A stretch of DNA of 64,000 nucleotides from Drouetiella sp036703255 (GCA_036703255.1 DATNPL010000049.1:44414-108413); one strand, 5' to 3'. Positions 26,401 to 35,604 are shown, numbered from the stretch's first letter. Made by a program: numbers and translations. Notes: generated by a model not told the origin, from the sequence alone.

Positions 26401-27111
26401 ATGGCAAAAGTATCGCGTCGATTGCAAGAGCTTCAGAAGAAAGTAGAGCAGCGAGTCTATCAGCCGTTAGAAGCTCTCACCTTACTGAAAGAAACAGCAA
26501 CAGCAAAATTCGCTGAGTCAGCTGAAGCTCACATTCGCTTAGGAATTGATCCGAAGTATACCGATCAGCAGCTTCGGACAACGGTGGCTCTACCCAAGGG
26601 AACCGGACAGCTCATCCGCGTTGCGGTCATTGCCCGTGGCGAAAAGGTGACGGAGGCCTCTAACTCTGGCGCTGATGTGGCTGGATCGGAAGAGCTAATC
26701 GAAGATATCCAGAAAGGAATGATGGATTTTGATGTCCTGGTGGCGACGCCTGACATGATGCCTCAGGTGGCAAAGTTGGGACGGCTGTTAGGTCCCAGAG
26801 GTCTAATGCCTTCTCCGAAGGGCGGTACCGTGACCTTTGATGTGGCTCAGGCGATTTCAGAGTTCAAAGCAGGTAAGCTGGAATTCCGTGCTGACAAAAC
26901 TGGAATTGTCCATGTTATGTTTGGTAAGGCCGCTTTTTCAGCCGAAGACTTGCTGATTAACCTCAAGGCGTTGCAAGATACGATCGATCGCAACCGTCCT
27001 TCAGGGGCAAAAGGTCGCTACTGGCGCTCGGTTTATGTCTCTGCGACAATGGGGCCATCGATCGAAGTAGACATCAGCGCTCTGCGAGATGTCAAGCTGG
27101 ATGCTGCATAG
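26401..27111 (+). CDS. rplA: 50S ribosomal protein L1
   Basis: 236 residues with the L1 hallmarks LGPRGLMPSPKGGTV and the C-terminal SVYVSATMGPSIEVD. L1 forms the mobile stalk at the E site and commonly represses its own operon by binding the L11-L1 mRNA. The 111-base gap before the ATG could hold such a control structure, but none is obvious. AGGAG precedes the ATG. Confidence 0.98.
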   Translation: MAKVSRRLQELQKKVEQRVYQPLEALTLLKETATAKFAESAEAHIRLGIDPKYTDQQLRTTVALPKGTGQLIRVAVIARGEKVTEASNSGADVAGSEELIEDIQKGMMDFDVLVATPDMMPQVAKLGRLLGPRGLMPSPKGGTVTFDVAQAISEFKAGKLEFRADKTGIVHVMFGKAAFSAEDLLINLKALQDTIDRNRPSGAKGRYWRSVYVSATMGPSIEVDISALRDVKLDAA

Positions 27112-27216
27112 CTTTGAAGGAGATTGCTGATTCAAAGATTTCCTGAAATTGAATAGCCAAGCCGGAGACAGCAGGAGCCTTGTGCTTAATACCCTGCCGA
27201 GGTTTGATTCTGTGAC

Positions 27217-27291
27217 AGATAACTTACCTACAGTAAGTTATCTATGCAGTTGAGAACTGAGAAACTCCGGACTTCAAACCCGGAGTTTTTT
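27217..27291 (+). promoter_or_regulatory. L10 leader with attenuator-like hairpin
   Basis: Two stems lie in the 240-base rplA-rplJ gap. The first is AGATAACTTAC with its complement around CTACA. The second, AAACTCCGG paired with CCGGAGTTT, is followed by TTT and looks like an intrinsic terminator. Ribosomal stalk operons often use L10 binding or attenuation here. The mechanism is inferred. Confidence 0.6.
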
Positions 27292-27339
27292 AATGGACAA
27301 AGGGCAGGATTCAAGGTTAGCGACTTTCCCGGTTTTTAA

Positions 27340-27353
27340 GGAGGTGAGAATGT
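27340..27353 (+). promoter_or_regulatory. Strong ribosome binding site of rplJ
   Basis: The sequence AAGGAGGTGA, close to a full anti-16S match, precedes the rplJ ATG. It is stronger than most sites in this window and fits the high stalk protein demand. Confidence 0.7.
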
Positions 27354-27905
27354 ATGGGTAGAACGCTAGAGAACAAAAAAGAGATTGTTGCAGAGTTGAA
27401 GGAAAGTCTGAGTCAATCTCAGCTTGCCGTGGTAATTGACTACAAAGGTTTGACCGTTGCTGACATTACCGATCTGCGAAATCGTTTGCGTCCAAAAGGT
27501 GGAGACTGCAAAGTCACCAAAAACACCTTGATGAAAATGGCAGTTCAGGAAGATGCGAAGTGGCAGCCTATGGCTGAAATTTGCAAAGACTCTTCTGCTT
27601 TTTTGCTGATTAAAGAGGATCTAGGCGGCGCACTCAAGGCTTACCAAGAGTTTCAGAAAGTTTCTAAGAAGTCTGCCATTCGCGGTGGCGCAATGGAAGG
27701 TCGGTTGCTGACTGAGGCTGATGTTAAGGCGATCGCCGATCTGCCCTCTAAAGAGCAGCTCATGGCACAAATTGCAGGCGCAATCAATGGTGTGGCCTCC
27801 AAATTGGCAGTGGGTATCAACGAAGTGCCTAGCTCTTTGGCTCGCGCATTGCAAGCCTATGCCGACAAAGATAACGCTGGCAACGATGGCGATGCCGCTG
27901 CGTAG
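27354..27905 (+). CDS. rplJ: 50S ribosomal protein L10
   Basis: 183 residues. The rRNA-binding N-terminal domain contains LAVVIDYKGLTVADITDLR and VTKNTLMKMA. The C-terminal helix that binds L12 dimers ends in an Ala-rich acidic tail. L10 anchors the L12 stalk. It is followed 90 bases later by rplL and preceded by an attenuator-like leader. Confidence 0.97.
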   Translation: MGRTLENKKEIVAELKESLSQSQLAVVIDYKGLTVADITDLRNRLRPKGGDCKVTKNTLMKMAVQEDAKWQPMAEICKDSSAFLLIKEDLGGALKAYQEFQKVSKKSAIRGGAMEGRLLTEADVKAIADLPSKEQLMAQIAGAINGVASKLAVGINEVPSSLARALQAYADKDNAGNDGDAAA

Positions 27906-27995
27906 CTTTTGGGGTTGACGAGTTTTAGGTGTTGAAGCGTTCGCAAGTTCAAGGGTTAACCCTCAATTCAAGTTTATTTATTTTAGGAGCAAACC

Positions 27996-28382
27996 ATGTC
28001 TGCAAAAACAGATTCCATTCTCGAAGAGCTAAAGACTTTGACTTTGCTAGAAGCCTCTGAGCTAGTCAAGCAAATTGAAGAAGCCTTTGGCGTTAGCGCT
28101 GCGGCTCCGGCTGGCGGCATGATGATGATGGCAGCCGCTGCTGCACCTGTTGAAGAAGTTGAAGAGAAGACTGAATTCGACGTCATTCTAGAAGAAGTGC
28201 CCGCAGACAAGAAGATTGCTGTGTTGAAAGCAGTCCGGGAACTGACAGGTTTGGGTCTGAAAGAAGCCAAGGATTTGGTAGAATCGACGCCCAAGTCTGT
28301 TAAAGAAGGCATTGCGAAGGAACCTGCCGAAGAAGCGAAGAAAGCGCTTGAGACCGCAGGCGGTAAAGTCAGCATCAAGTAG
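27996..28382 (+). CDS. rplL: 50S ribosomal protein L7/L12
   Basis: 128 residues. N-terminal dimerisation helices (ILEELKTLTLLEASELVKQ), an Ala/Met-rich hinge (GGMMMMAAAAAP) and the C-terminal factor-binding domain with KIAVLKAVRELTGLGLKEA. It recruits translation GTPases. Preceded by AGGAG and closed by a strong terminator. Confidence 0.98.
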   Translation: MSAKTDSILEELKTLTLLEASELVKQIEEAFGVSAAAPAGGMMMMAAAAAPVEEVEEKTEFDVILEEVPADKKIAVLKAVRELTGLGLKEAKDLVESTPKSVKEGIAKEPAEEAKKALETAGGKVSIK

Positions 28383-28400
28383 GCAATGCGACTCTAATTT

Positions 28401-28436
28401 AGAGGAGGGGGTGATTAAATCGCCCCCTCTTTTTTA
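28401..28436 (+). terminator. Terminator of the rplJ-rplL operon
   Basis: A GC-rich stem (GGGGGTGAT with ATCGCCCCC) is followed by CTTTTTT. It lies 19 bases past the rplL stop. Confidence 0.85.
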
Positions 28437-28607
28437 GTCGCGTCTATCCAGATTTGTGACAATTTTTAGTAAGGGTAGCGAGCAAATTATTTTTTAAACG
28501 GATTATTCCGCCAGACTTCTTTAAGATAATTTTGGTTTTATCTAAGCCTGAAGCGCCCTAGAGAAGTTTCATAATAGAACATAGCTCAGATAGCTTGAGT
28601 ACGAAAG

Positions 28608-29519
28608 ATGAATTGGGTTGTTGCTACCTTCTATAAATTTGTGGCCTTGCCTGACTGTGCCCAGATGCGATCGCCCTTGCTCAAATTTTGCCAGGAGCAA
28701 GATGTACGCGGCACGATTCTGCTAGCGCAAGAAGGAATTAATGGCACAATTGCCAGCTCACGCGCAGCCATCGACGCAGTTTTAGCCTATTTGCGATCGG
28801 ATGATCGGCTATCTGACCTGGAATTCAAAGAATCTGTTGCCGATACTCTGCCGTTTGAGCGCATGAAGGTAAAGGTGAAGCAGGAAATTGTCACGCTAGG
28901 AATGCCTGAAGTCAATCCAAGTGAACAAGCCGGAACCTACGTTGACCCTCAAGATTGGAATCGGTTAATTACCGATCCAGAAGTCATCGTGATTGATACG
29001 CGCAATAGTTATGAAGTAAAAATTGGTACATTTCAGAATGCAAAAAATCCAGAAACTTCATCTTTTAGAGACTTCCCAGGCTACGTGCAGAACACTCTAA
29101 ATCCTGTCACGCACCCAAAAGTAGCCATGTTTTGCACAGGCGGAATTCGTTGCGAGAAAGCCTCTGCCTATATGCTGGCTCAAGGCTATCAAGAGGTTTA
29201 TCACCTTAAGGGCGGCATTCTTAAATATCTCGAAGAAGTCGCTCCTGAAGAAAGCCTTTGGCAGGGAGAGTGCTTTGTGTTTGATCAGCGGGTTGCCTTG
29301 CAGCATGGGTTAGAGCCAGGAACGCATGAAATGTGCTTAGGCTGCGGACACCCGATTTCTGAAGCCGATCAAGATTCTCCTGCATATGAAGTCGGAGTGT
29401 CTTGCCCGCATTGCATTGCGGAGCTAACGGAAGAGCGGCGATCGATCAGGCGATCGGTTTGGCAATCCCGTCAGGCAAATTTGCGTTTGAGCCATAGCAG
29501 CGATCGCCCGGCAGAATGA
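28608..29519 (+). CDS. trhO: tRNA U34 hydroxylase (rhodanese family, YceA/TrhO)
   Basis: TrhO adds oxygen to tRNA uridine 34 (ho5U). The N-terminal acylphosphatase-like domain reads VRGTILLAQEGINGTIA. The central rhodanese domain has VIDTRNSYEVKIGTF and the active-site loop FCTGGIRCEKAS. A C-terminal Cys-rich part (CLGCGHPIS, CPHC) resembles a zinc knuckle, as in family members. 303 residues, monocistronic. Confidence 0.93.
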   Translation: MNWVVATFYKFVALPDCAQMRSPLLKFCQEQDVRGTILLAQEGINGTIASSRAAIDAVLAYLRSDDRLSDLEFKESVADTLPFERMKVKVKQEIVTLGMPEVNPSEQAGTYVDPQDWNRLITDPEVIVIDTRNSYEVKIGTFQNAKNPETSSFRDFPGYVQNTLNPVTHPKVAMFCTGGIRCEKASAYMLAQGYQEVYHLKGGILKYLEEVAPEESLWQGECFVFDQRVALQHGLEPGTHEMCLGCGHPISEADQDSPAYEVGVSCPHCIAELTEERRSIRRSVWQSRQANLRLSHSSDRPAE

Positions 29520-29607
29520 TACCAGTGGGGTGATCCAGGTGGGCGAAGTGGGCTGAAGTTGCAACCCTTATGCTGGAAGGGTTAATCATGGGCAAAGCGA
29601 CGATACT

Positions 29608-29880
29608 GTGGATAATAATCTTGAGAGTCAAATCACTGAGCCAAAATTTGCAGTCTATACCTGTGAAATTAATCTTAAATTTAGATTGATCGAAGAGAAA
29701 CAGGTGATTTACAATCGCGCTCAGCTTTTAGAGCGTTTGCTGGACGCTATTTCCTGTGGTGCCGATCAGTATCTTGAACCCATTGCAGCAGATGTTCAAG
29801 CTTTAGAAATACCTGACTTAGAAGCCTCTCCGCAAATGCGCCGCCAGCTCATACTTTTGCGTAACTCCACAGACACTTAA
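29608..29880 (+). CDS. Small cyanobacterial protein, possible heterocyst-regulator family member
   Basis: 90 residues from a GTG; no ATG is available in frame. The compact sequence contains VYTCEINLKFRLIEEKQ and ends with ASPQMRRQLILLRNSTDT. This looks like a small cyanobacterial family sometimes named Npun_R1517, linked to heterocyst differentiation in Nostoc; I recall the family only by pattern. No DNA-binding motif is clear. In a strain without heterocysts it would have another role. Stands alone, followed by a hairpin. Confidence 0.65.
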   Translation: MDNNLESQITEPKFAVYTCEINLKFRLIEEKQVIYNRAQLLERLLDAISCGADQYLEPIAADVQALEIPDLEASPQMRRQLILLRNSTDT

Positions 29881-29934
29881 ATGGTGTTTTGGTATGGTTT
29901 TGGCAAATCCTCTGCATAGCTGCCAAAATACCAT
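29881..29934 (+). terminator. Hairpin directly after the 90-residue gene
   Basis: ATGGTGTTTTGG pairs with CCAAAATACCAT (one wobble) around a 30-base loop and begins at the base after the stop codon. Confidence 0.5.
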
Positions 29935-30038
29935 CCCTTTCTAGAGATGAAAGACAATAGCTATTACCGCAAGCTCAGAACATCCCCGAATTCCACAGGT
30001 CTGATCTATGATGATCTTCAACTGACTCGGAGCTAACT

Positions 30039-31175
30039 ATGAATTGGTGGCGCAATCTTAAGCGAAATCCTTTGGCTCGACTCGGAGCCGCTATTCTGCT
30101 GACGTTCTACTTAATCGTGATTTTTGCAGAATTCGTTGCGCCCTACGATCCTAAAACTTCGCAGGCAGATGGCTCGCTACTGCCCCCCACCCAGATTCAC
30201 TGGTTTAATGAACAGGGACAGTTTACAGGGCCGCATGTCTACCCCACGACGCAAGGCGCTGTGAGTTTAGAAACAGGCGATCGCGCCCTCAAGATCGATC
30301 GCAGCCAGCCTTCTCCAGTGCGGCTGTTTGTCCAGAGTGAACCCTACCCATTTCTCCAAGTAAAGCTACCGCTGCCTACGCGGTTCTCTCTCAGCGATCC
30401 CAAAATAGAAGATATCGAACTTTTCTCTGGCTTTAAGAGCAATCTGCATCTGTTTGGAACTACAGGAGAGAGCAGAATCAACCTTTTGGGCACTGATGAA
30501 CAGGCGCGCGATCAATTTAGCCGTCTGGTGCATGGCGGTCGCATTAGTCTGTTTATCGGCATCGTAGGAACGCTGATCACCTTTCCCCTAGGGCTTCTAG
30601 TAGGCGGCATTTCTGGCTACTTTGGTGGCGTTATTGATGTGGTTCTGATGCGGATCGTCGAGGTGCTAATGGTGGTTCCTTCGATCTACTTGCTAGTAGC
30701 CTTGGGGGGCGTGTTGCCGCCAGGTTTGACCAGCGCTCAGCGGTTTTTGCTAATTGTTATCATTACTTCTTTCGTCAGTTGGTCGGGTTTAGCCCGCGTA
30801 GTGCGGGGACAAGTCTTGTCCATCAAAGAACGGGTCTATGTGCAGGCCGCAAAGGCAATGGGAGGGCGATCGCTCTACATTATTGCCCGCCATGTGTTGC
30901 CGCAGACGGCTACCTACATTATCATTTCCGCCACCCTCACGATTCCTAGCTTTATCGTGGCAGAGGCCGTACTCAGCCTAATTGGGCTGGGAATTCAGGA
31001 GCCTGATCCGTCTTGGGGAAATATGCTGTCAGTCGCCACAAATGCCTCAGTTTTAGTGCTGCAACCCTGGCTAGTTTGGTCACCCGCCATTCTCATTGTG
31101 CTAACGGTGTTGGCCTTTAACCTGCTAGGAGATGGACTGCGTGATGCCCTCGATCCGCGCAATCTTCAGCGGTAA
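30039..31175 (+). CDS. ABC transporter permease, DppC/OppC type
   Basis: 378 residues. A first helix (LGAAILLTFYLIVIFAEFVAPYDP) is typical of DppC. A ~75-residue periplasmic insert follows, and then the permease domain with five helices and the ATPase-coupling EAA loop AAKAMGGRSLYIIARHVLP. It would pair with a DppB-type permease and ATPases to import di- or oligopeptides or related solutes. None is adjacent, so the partner genes are elsewhere, as is common in cyanobacteria. Confidence 0.92.
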   Translation: MNWWRNLKRNPLARLGAAILLTFYLIVIFAEFVAPYDPKTSQADGSLLPPTQIHWFNEQGQFTGPHVYPTTQGAVSLETGDRALKIDRSQPSPVRLFVQSEPYPFLQVKLPLPTRFSLSDPKIEDIELFSGFKSNLHLFGTTGESRINLLGTDEQARDQFSRLVHGGRISLFIGIVGTLITFPLGLLVGGISGYFGGVIDVVLMRIVEVLMVVPSIYLLVALGGVLPPGLTSAQRFLLIVIITSFVSWSGLARVVRGQVLSIKERVYVQAAKAMGGRSLYIIARHVLPQTATYIIISATLTIPSFIVAEAVLSLIGLGIQEPDPSWGNMLSVATNASVLVLQPWLVWSPAILIVLTVLAFNLLGDGLRDALDPRNLQR

Positions 31176-31294
31176 GTGGTTATGGTCTTCAGATACAGCC
31201 ATTTCCAATAAAGTCAAACTTTTCTCCAGAGGATATTCATAAGCGAACTTCGATCGTCTACAAATATATTCTCAGGAGAATCGCTACGGAGAAC

Positions 31295-31329
31295 ATTCCT
31301 TGAAATCCTTGCTAAGAATTTCAAGGAAT
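31295..31329. terminator. Hairpin between convergent permease and synthetase genes
   Basis: ATTCCTTGAAAT and ATTTCAAGGAAT pair perfectly around an 11-base loop. Confidence 0.55.
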
Positions 31330-31388
31330 TTCTGGGTTCTGGGTCTTGTCCAGTCCCTGGGCGAATGCACTTGATGAATGACACATGA

Positions 31389-32714
31389 CTATACATTAAT
31401 GTACTGCTCTAGCTCCCAGGCCGTAATCTCAGCGTTGTGAGCATCCCACTCTTGCCGTTTGAAATCGAGGTAGGTTTTGGCAGCCTGTTCGCCCAAGGTC
31501 GTCATCAGCAGACTATCTTGCTCTAAATACCGCAAAGCCTCTAGCAAGCTAGTCGGTAGCGTCTTCAGCGTCGTGAATTCTGAGCCACGGACAAACATAT
31601 TTTCATCAATGCGATCGCCTGCCTGCAAATGTTTCTCTATGCCTTCTAACCCTGCGGCAAGTAGCCCCGCCTGAGTTAAATACATGGTGGTCGCTCCATC
31701 AGGCAGCCGACACTCAAACCGGCCTTTGTCAGGAATCCGCAGCATATGTGTGCGGTTGTTGCCGCCATAGGACAGGTAGCGCGGACTCCAAGTACTACCA
31801 GAGGCGGTCATGGTGGCTCCAATACGGCGATAGGAGTTAATCGTAGGGGCACAGAGGGCAGATAGTCCTTGAGCATGATCGAGCACGCCGCCCAAAAACT
31901 CGTAGCCTAGCTGCGACAGCCCCACATCATTGCTTTCGTCTAGGAAAGCGTTATCACCCTTATCCCAAAGGCTGAGATGCACATGGGCACCGTTACCTGT
32001 CAGATGGCTAAAGGGTTTGGGCATAAAGGAGGCCGTTAGACCTCGCTGCTCGGCAAGGGTTTTCACCATGTACTTGAAAAAGACATGGCGATCGCAAGTG
32101 GTCAACGCGCTGCTATAAGTCCAGTTCAGCTCAAATTGCCCGTTTGCGTCCTCATGGTCACACTGGTAAGGTTCCCACCCTAGCTGGTTCATGTAGCTCA
32201 CCAGCGTCGAGATCAGGTCAAACTGCCGCATTAGATTCATCTGGTCATAGCAGGGGCGCGCAGCCGTATCCAAGGCATCTGCAACCTGATAACCTTGCTC
32301 TGTTTTCTTCAGCAAGCAAAATTCTGCTTCTACGCCTGTTTTAAAGTCGTATCCTAAGCGGGCACATTGCTCTAGCACCCGCTTGAAGATGACACGAGGC
32401 GCTGCCGCAAAGGGTGCGCCATTCATGTAGACATCGCTAGCAACCCAACCCACATTTGTTTGCCAGGGCAACACAATCAGCGACTCAGGGTCAGGAATAG
32501 CAGCAATATCAGGCGCATCTGGCCCCAGACCCAGATTAGAGGCAAAGGGGGCAAAAAATGCGCCTTCTGCCTCTACAGCGGCAATCTTTGCGGCAGGAAC
32601 TAGCTTGGCGCGGGTGCCGCCCAGTAGATCGGTATAGGAGACGAGAAAAAACTCTAATCCCAGCTCTTGGGCTTGCTCTGCGAGGCTTTGCGTTTTGGGC
32701 AAGGTTCCAACCAT
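31389..32714 (-). CDS. glnT: Glutamine synthetase-like ligase (GlnT type)
   Basis: 441 residues with the GS fold. EAEFCLL carries metal-binding Glu, GNGAHVHLSLW the ATP/metal His, and RIGATMTASGSTWSPRY and FECRLPDG the substrate Arg region. The canonical adenylylation-site segment (NLYDLP in GSI) is replaced by IDENMFVRGSEF, so the usual on/off control is absent. Proteins of this branch are annotated type III glutamate-ammonia ligase or gamma-glutamyl-amide ligases. The amine used may not be ammonia. It is divergent from a cupin gene, with an NtcA-like box between them. Confidence 0.88.
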   Translation of the reverse strand: MVGTLPKTQSLAEQAQELGLEFFLVSYTDLLGGTRAKLVPAAKIAAVEAEGAFFAPFASNLGLGPDAPDIAAIPDPESLIVLPWQTNVGWVASDVYMNGAPFAAAPRVIFKRVLEQCARLGYDFKTGVEAEFCLLKKTEQGYQVADALDTAARPCYDQMNLMRQFDLISTLVSYMNQLGWEPYQCDHEDANGQFELNWTYSSALTTCDRHVFFKYMVKTLAEQRGLTASFMPKPFSHLTGNGAHVHLSLWDKGDNAFLDESNDVGLSQLGYEFLGGVLDHAQGLSALCAPTINSYRRIGATMTASGSTWSPRYLSYGGNNRTHMLRIPDKGRFECRLPDGATTMYLTQAGLLAAGLEGIEKHLQAGDRIDENMFVRGSEFTTLKTLPTSLLEALRYLEQDSLLMTTLGEQAAKTYLDFKRQEWDAHNAEITAWELEQYINV

Positions 32715-32769
32715 GTCGGCATCTCCAGCATTTTGCCTCTCAGTAAAACAAGCTTGTCATGACAGGTTT

Positions 32770-32783
32770 GTATGATGGGATAC
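32770..32783. promoter_or_regulatory. Candidate NtcA binding site
   Basis: GTATGATGGGATAC matches GTA-N8-TAC. It lies between the divergent glnT-like and cupin genes, 56 bases from the glnT start. A TAN3T sequence at 32802-32807 faces the cupin but its 18-base spacing is shorter than the usual 22. Statistically such a motif can occur by chance. Confidence 0.5.
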
Positions 32784-32886
32784 GCAATGTGGTTTTGGTT
32801 TTAAGCTGCAAATGCGCTTTACCGTCACACTGTGATGTTGAGCCATAATACTGGAGTAGATCTCAACCCCTTTTAAGCGCTGCAAT

Positions 32887-33330
32887 ATGGATATTGCTCA
32901 AGAGGCCAAGACCGTTCAGGATGCAGATATCGCTCACGATGGCGAAATTATTACCGTTCATCCGACGCAAGAGGTCATGACCCGCCAGAAATTGCCCTAC
33001 TTTTTTGGCATATCCCAGGCGACAGCAGGCACGACTGGAATTTCGATGAATCTCGTTGTCATTCCGCCAGGAGCCTCGGCAGAGCCGCACTTCCACAGAG
33101 ACTATGAGACAGCCATTTATATCCTGAAGGGACAAGTAGAAACACGATACGGCAAGGGTCTACGGCGATCGATCATTAACACTGCCGGAGATTTTTTATT
33201 CATTCCAGCAGGTGTACCGCATCAGCCTCATAATCTCAGCGAGACTGAAGCAGCCGAGGCGATCGTGGCTCGCAATGACGCAAATGAACAGGAGAACGTC
33301 GTGCCCTACGATCCGCTAGTGGATCAGTAG
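32887..33330 (+). CDS. Cupin-domain protein
   Basis: 147 residues with a single small beta-barrel. Motif 1 is PPGASAEPHFHRDYETAIYILKG (partly shown: PHFHRDYET) and motif 2 GDFLFIPAGVPHQPHNLS, giving the His/Glu metal site. Such proteins are isomerases, dioxygenases or binding proteins; the reaction cannot be told. Sharing a promoter region with the GlnT-like ligase suggests a common nitrogen-compound pathway. Confidence 0.88.
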   Translation: MDIAQEAKTVQDADIAHDGEIITVHPTQEVMTRQKLPYFFGISQATAGTTGISMNLVVIPPGASAEPHFHRDYETAIYILKGQVETRYGKGLRRSIINTAGDFLFIPAGVPHQPHNLSETEAAEAIVARNDANEQENVVPYDPLVDQ

Positions 33331-33335
33331 CTCGT

Positions 33336-34769
33336 CTAGACAGATGCTTGAGTCTGGGTTTCTGGATTGAGGGCGCTTTTACCGGAGGCGGCTTGAGCTG
33401 AGCCTTCTGTAAATTGCTCCAGCATGGCAATCATTTCGCGCTCAAACGTGACTTGGGCACGATTGGTTTTGCCGCCAATGTAGAATCCCTCCTGGGTTTG
33501 CAGTGCCCAGATCTGCGAATGAGAAACGTAGCTCATCATCACTCCCAGCATCATTAGCCCAAAGCCGCCATAGACCAGCGGAATACCTGGATCAGCCTTG
33601 ATCTGCAATCCGGTGCTGCCTACAATTTCAGCGATCGCTAAGGTCACGCCATTCACTTCGGTAGACATGCCTTCGCGCACCGTAGAAACCAGCTTGCCTT
33701 CTTTGTCATAGATCAGCAGAATCCCTTGCAGATCTTTGGCCACGACCGAAATGCCGTCGCTCAGGTCGGGCTTAGTCGGTAACCAAGTGCCCCACAGCCG
33801 ACCTTTGCCCCCTGTCTCTAGCTCTGCCATAGGCAGCTCTAGGGTAGGGCTATTGTTGAGGCGAAAACGGACGGCAGCGATCGCCCAATCGGCCTGATAC
33901 AGCGTCACCCCTTTGTGACGTAAGGGCTTGTTAACGTGAATCGTCTGGCGATCGACCTCCTCTCCGGCTTGATCCAACACCGACAGATCAGAATAAAACT
34001 GGTCGATCGTGCCCTTGGGCGTGTAGTCAATCCAGAAGCGATTCACTTTCACCGACCAGTCTTTAGGAATTTGCGAAGCGGCAAAAGGCCCCGCATCAAA
34101 AATGTTGCGTATTTGGAAGGTGTCGCCGCTCGGAACCATCTCTTGGGCAAAAAAGCCCGTCATGGAGCCGACGATCGCCCCCACCAGCGTAATTAGCATA
34201 GCGGCATGAACGACAATTGGCCCAATCCGCCCTATCAGCCCCTTGTGAGCATAGAGCTTGTCCCCTTCCTGAAAAATCTTATAGCGCTGCCTTTGCAGTA
34301 GAGGAATCAAGGTTTCTAGCGAACCTTGGGGCAATTCTGCACTCAACGCCATTTTTTGAAACTGGCGGGGCTGGCTATAGAAATTCCAGGTGCGAGAAAA
34401 CCAGCGTAGAGCCGTGAGCTGCCGCTTGAACGTACAGGTGGTGAGGCTGGCTCCAAACAGGATCAAAATCGCTAAAAACCACCAGGTGCGATAGACATGA
34501 TCTAGCCCTATAGTCAAAATCACCTTCCAGGTCAAAAATCCAAAGAGCGCCGGATTTTCTGGATAGTTTTCTTGATAAAACGCCTGGGTTTGCCCTTGCT
34601 CGATCACCGTGCCTGAAATGCTGAAAATTGCGATCGCCAAAAGCAAAAAGATGGCTAAACGCAAATCTGCCAGGAGGGGAACCAGCTCTCGTTTGAAATA
34701 GTATTGGAGCGATCGCGAGAGGTTAAAAGAGGGAGGCTCTGAGGAGGGGGAGGGGGTCTTGGAAGTCAT
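33336..34769 (-). CDS. ccs1: Cytochrome c biogenesis protein Ccs1 (ResB-like)
   Basis: Ccs1 works with CcsA in system II heme delivery to apocytochromes c6, f and c550 across the thylakoid membrane. 477 residues from the ATG at 34767-34769; an in-frame TTG at 34790 is less likely. Three helices lie near the N terminus (LRLAIFLLLAIAIFSISGTVIEQG, partly shown: SGTVIEQGQ), with a WWFLAILILFGASLTTCTF helix, GRIGPIVVHAAMLITLVG and a last helix at GGFGLMMLGVMMSYVSHSQIW. The lumenal domain separates the last two. The gene ends 6 bases from the convergent cupin stop. Confidence 0.93.
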   Translation of the reverse strand: MTSKTPSPSSEPPSFNLSRSLQYYFKRELVPLLADLRLAIFLLLAIAIFSISGTVIEQGQTQAFYQENYPENPALFGFLTWKVILTIGLDHVYRTWWFLAILILFGASLTTCTFKRQLTALRWFSRTWNFYSQPRQFQKMALSAELPQGSLETLIPLLQRQRYKIFQEGDKLYAHKGLIGRIGPIVVHAAMLITLVGAIVGSMTGFFAQEMVPSGDTFQIRNIFDAGPFAASQIPKDWSVKVNRFWIDYTPKGTIDQFYSDLSVLDQAGEEVDRQTIHVNKPLRHKGVTLYQADWAIAAVRFRLNNSPTLELPMAELETGGKGRLWGTWLPTKPDLSDGISVVAKDLQGILLIYDKEGKLVSTVREGMSTEVNGVTLAIAEIVGSTGLQIKADPGIPLVYGGFGLMMLGVMMSYVSHSQIWALQTQEGFYIGGKTNRAQVTFEREMIAMLEQFTEGSAQAASGKSALNPETQTQASV

Positions 34770-34905
34770 GAATTCGAGTAGCGTCGTCAAGGGCGCTGAA
34801 CTGCTGGGCTTTAACTGAAGGTTTTAAACTCAACAACCCTGTCTATCTGTCCTGTTTATACTGTAGCGCTGTTAAGAATGCCGCTAAATCTATTTGCTTT
34901 CAAAC

Positions 34906-35604
34906 CTATTTGCTTTCAACAGTTGAGTGCTTCTGACCTACCCGAGGCTCTGTACCTGCCAGAAGACGCTGAATGTTTGCTCGGTGACACCAGATCACAT
35001 AAGTTCCTCCTAGAATCGTTGCAATCTGGAAGGGCAACGGCTGCTGTAGGACGACCATGAGCACCATAGCGGATAGGACTGTCGCGATCGAACTTAAGGA
35101 AACGATGCGGGAGATAGCTAAGGCCAAACCAAACACGATCGTGCCCCCTAGCCCAACCTGCCAAGCCATGCCAAACAGCACACCTAACCCAGTCGCGGCA
35201 GATTTTCCGCCCGTAAAGTTAATCCAAATCGATTTGCTGTGTCCCAAGACCGCCATCAGTGCCGCCAGCGTTATCGCCCAATCTATCCAGCTTTGGAAAT
35301 CGACCTCTGCCGGAATGGCATTGGGGATGGATAGCTCATAGAACCAGCGCGTAAAGGCTAAAGCAGCAACGCCTTTGAGCATATCGACCAACAGCACCAT
35401 CAGCGCCGGAACTTTTCCCAGGGTTCGCAGCACATTAGTTGCCCCCGTAGACTTAGAGCCATGTTCTCGGATATCAATCCCTCTGAGCCTGCCTAGCCAG
35501 TAGCCCGTTGGAATGGAGCCGAGCAAATAGGCGATCGCAGCTACAAAGATGGCAATCGGTATCCAGAGATAGCTTGTCTCAAGCAGCGCTGTCCAGGCAG
35601 CCAT
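34906..35604 (-). CDS. plsY: Acyl-phosphate glycerol-3-phosphate acyltransferase
   Basis: PlsY transfers acyl groups from acyl-phosphate to glycerol 3-phosphate, starting phospholipid and galactolipid synthesis. Motifs are AYLLGSIPTGYWLGRL, the catalytic GSKSTGATNVLRTLGK and HSKSIWINFTGGKSAATGLG. Five membrane helices and 232 residues are usual. Downstream of ccs1 on the same strand in map order, but it is transcribed first (136-base gap) and could be linked. Confidence 0.94.
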   Translation of the reverse strand: MAAWTALLETSYLWIPIAIFVAAIAYLLGSIPTGYWLGRLRGIDIREHGSKSTGATNVLRTLGKVPALMVLLVDMLKGVAALAFTRWFYELSIPNAIPAEVDFQSWIDWAITLAALMAVLGHSKSIWINFTGGKSAATGLGVLFGMAWQVGLGGTIVFGLALAISRIVSLSSIATVLSAMVLMVVLQQPLPFQIATILGGTYVIWCHRANIQRLLAGTEPRVGQKHSTVESK

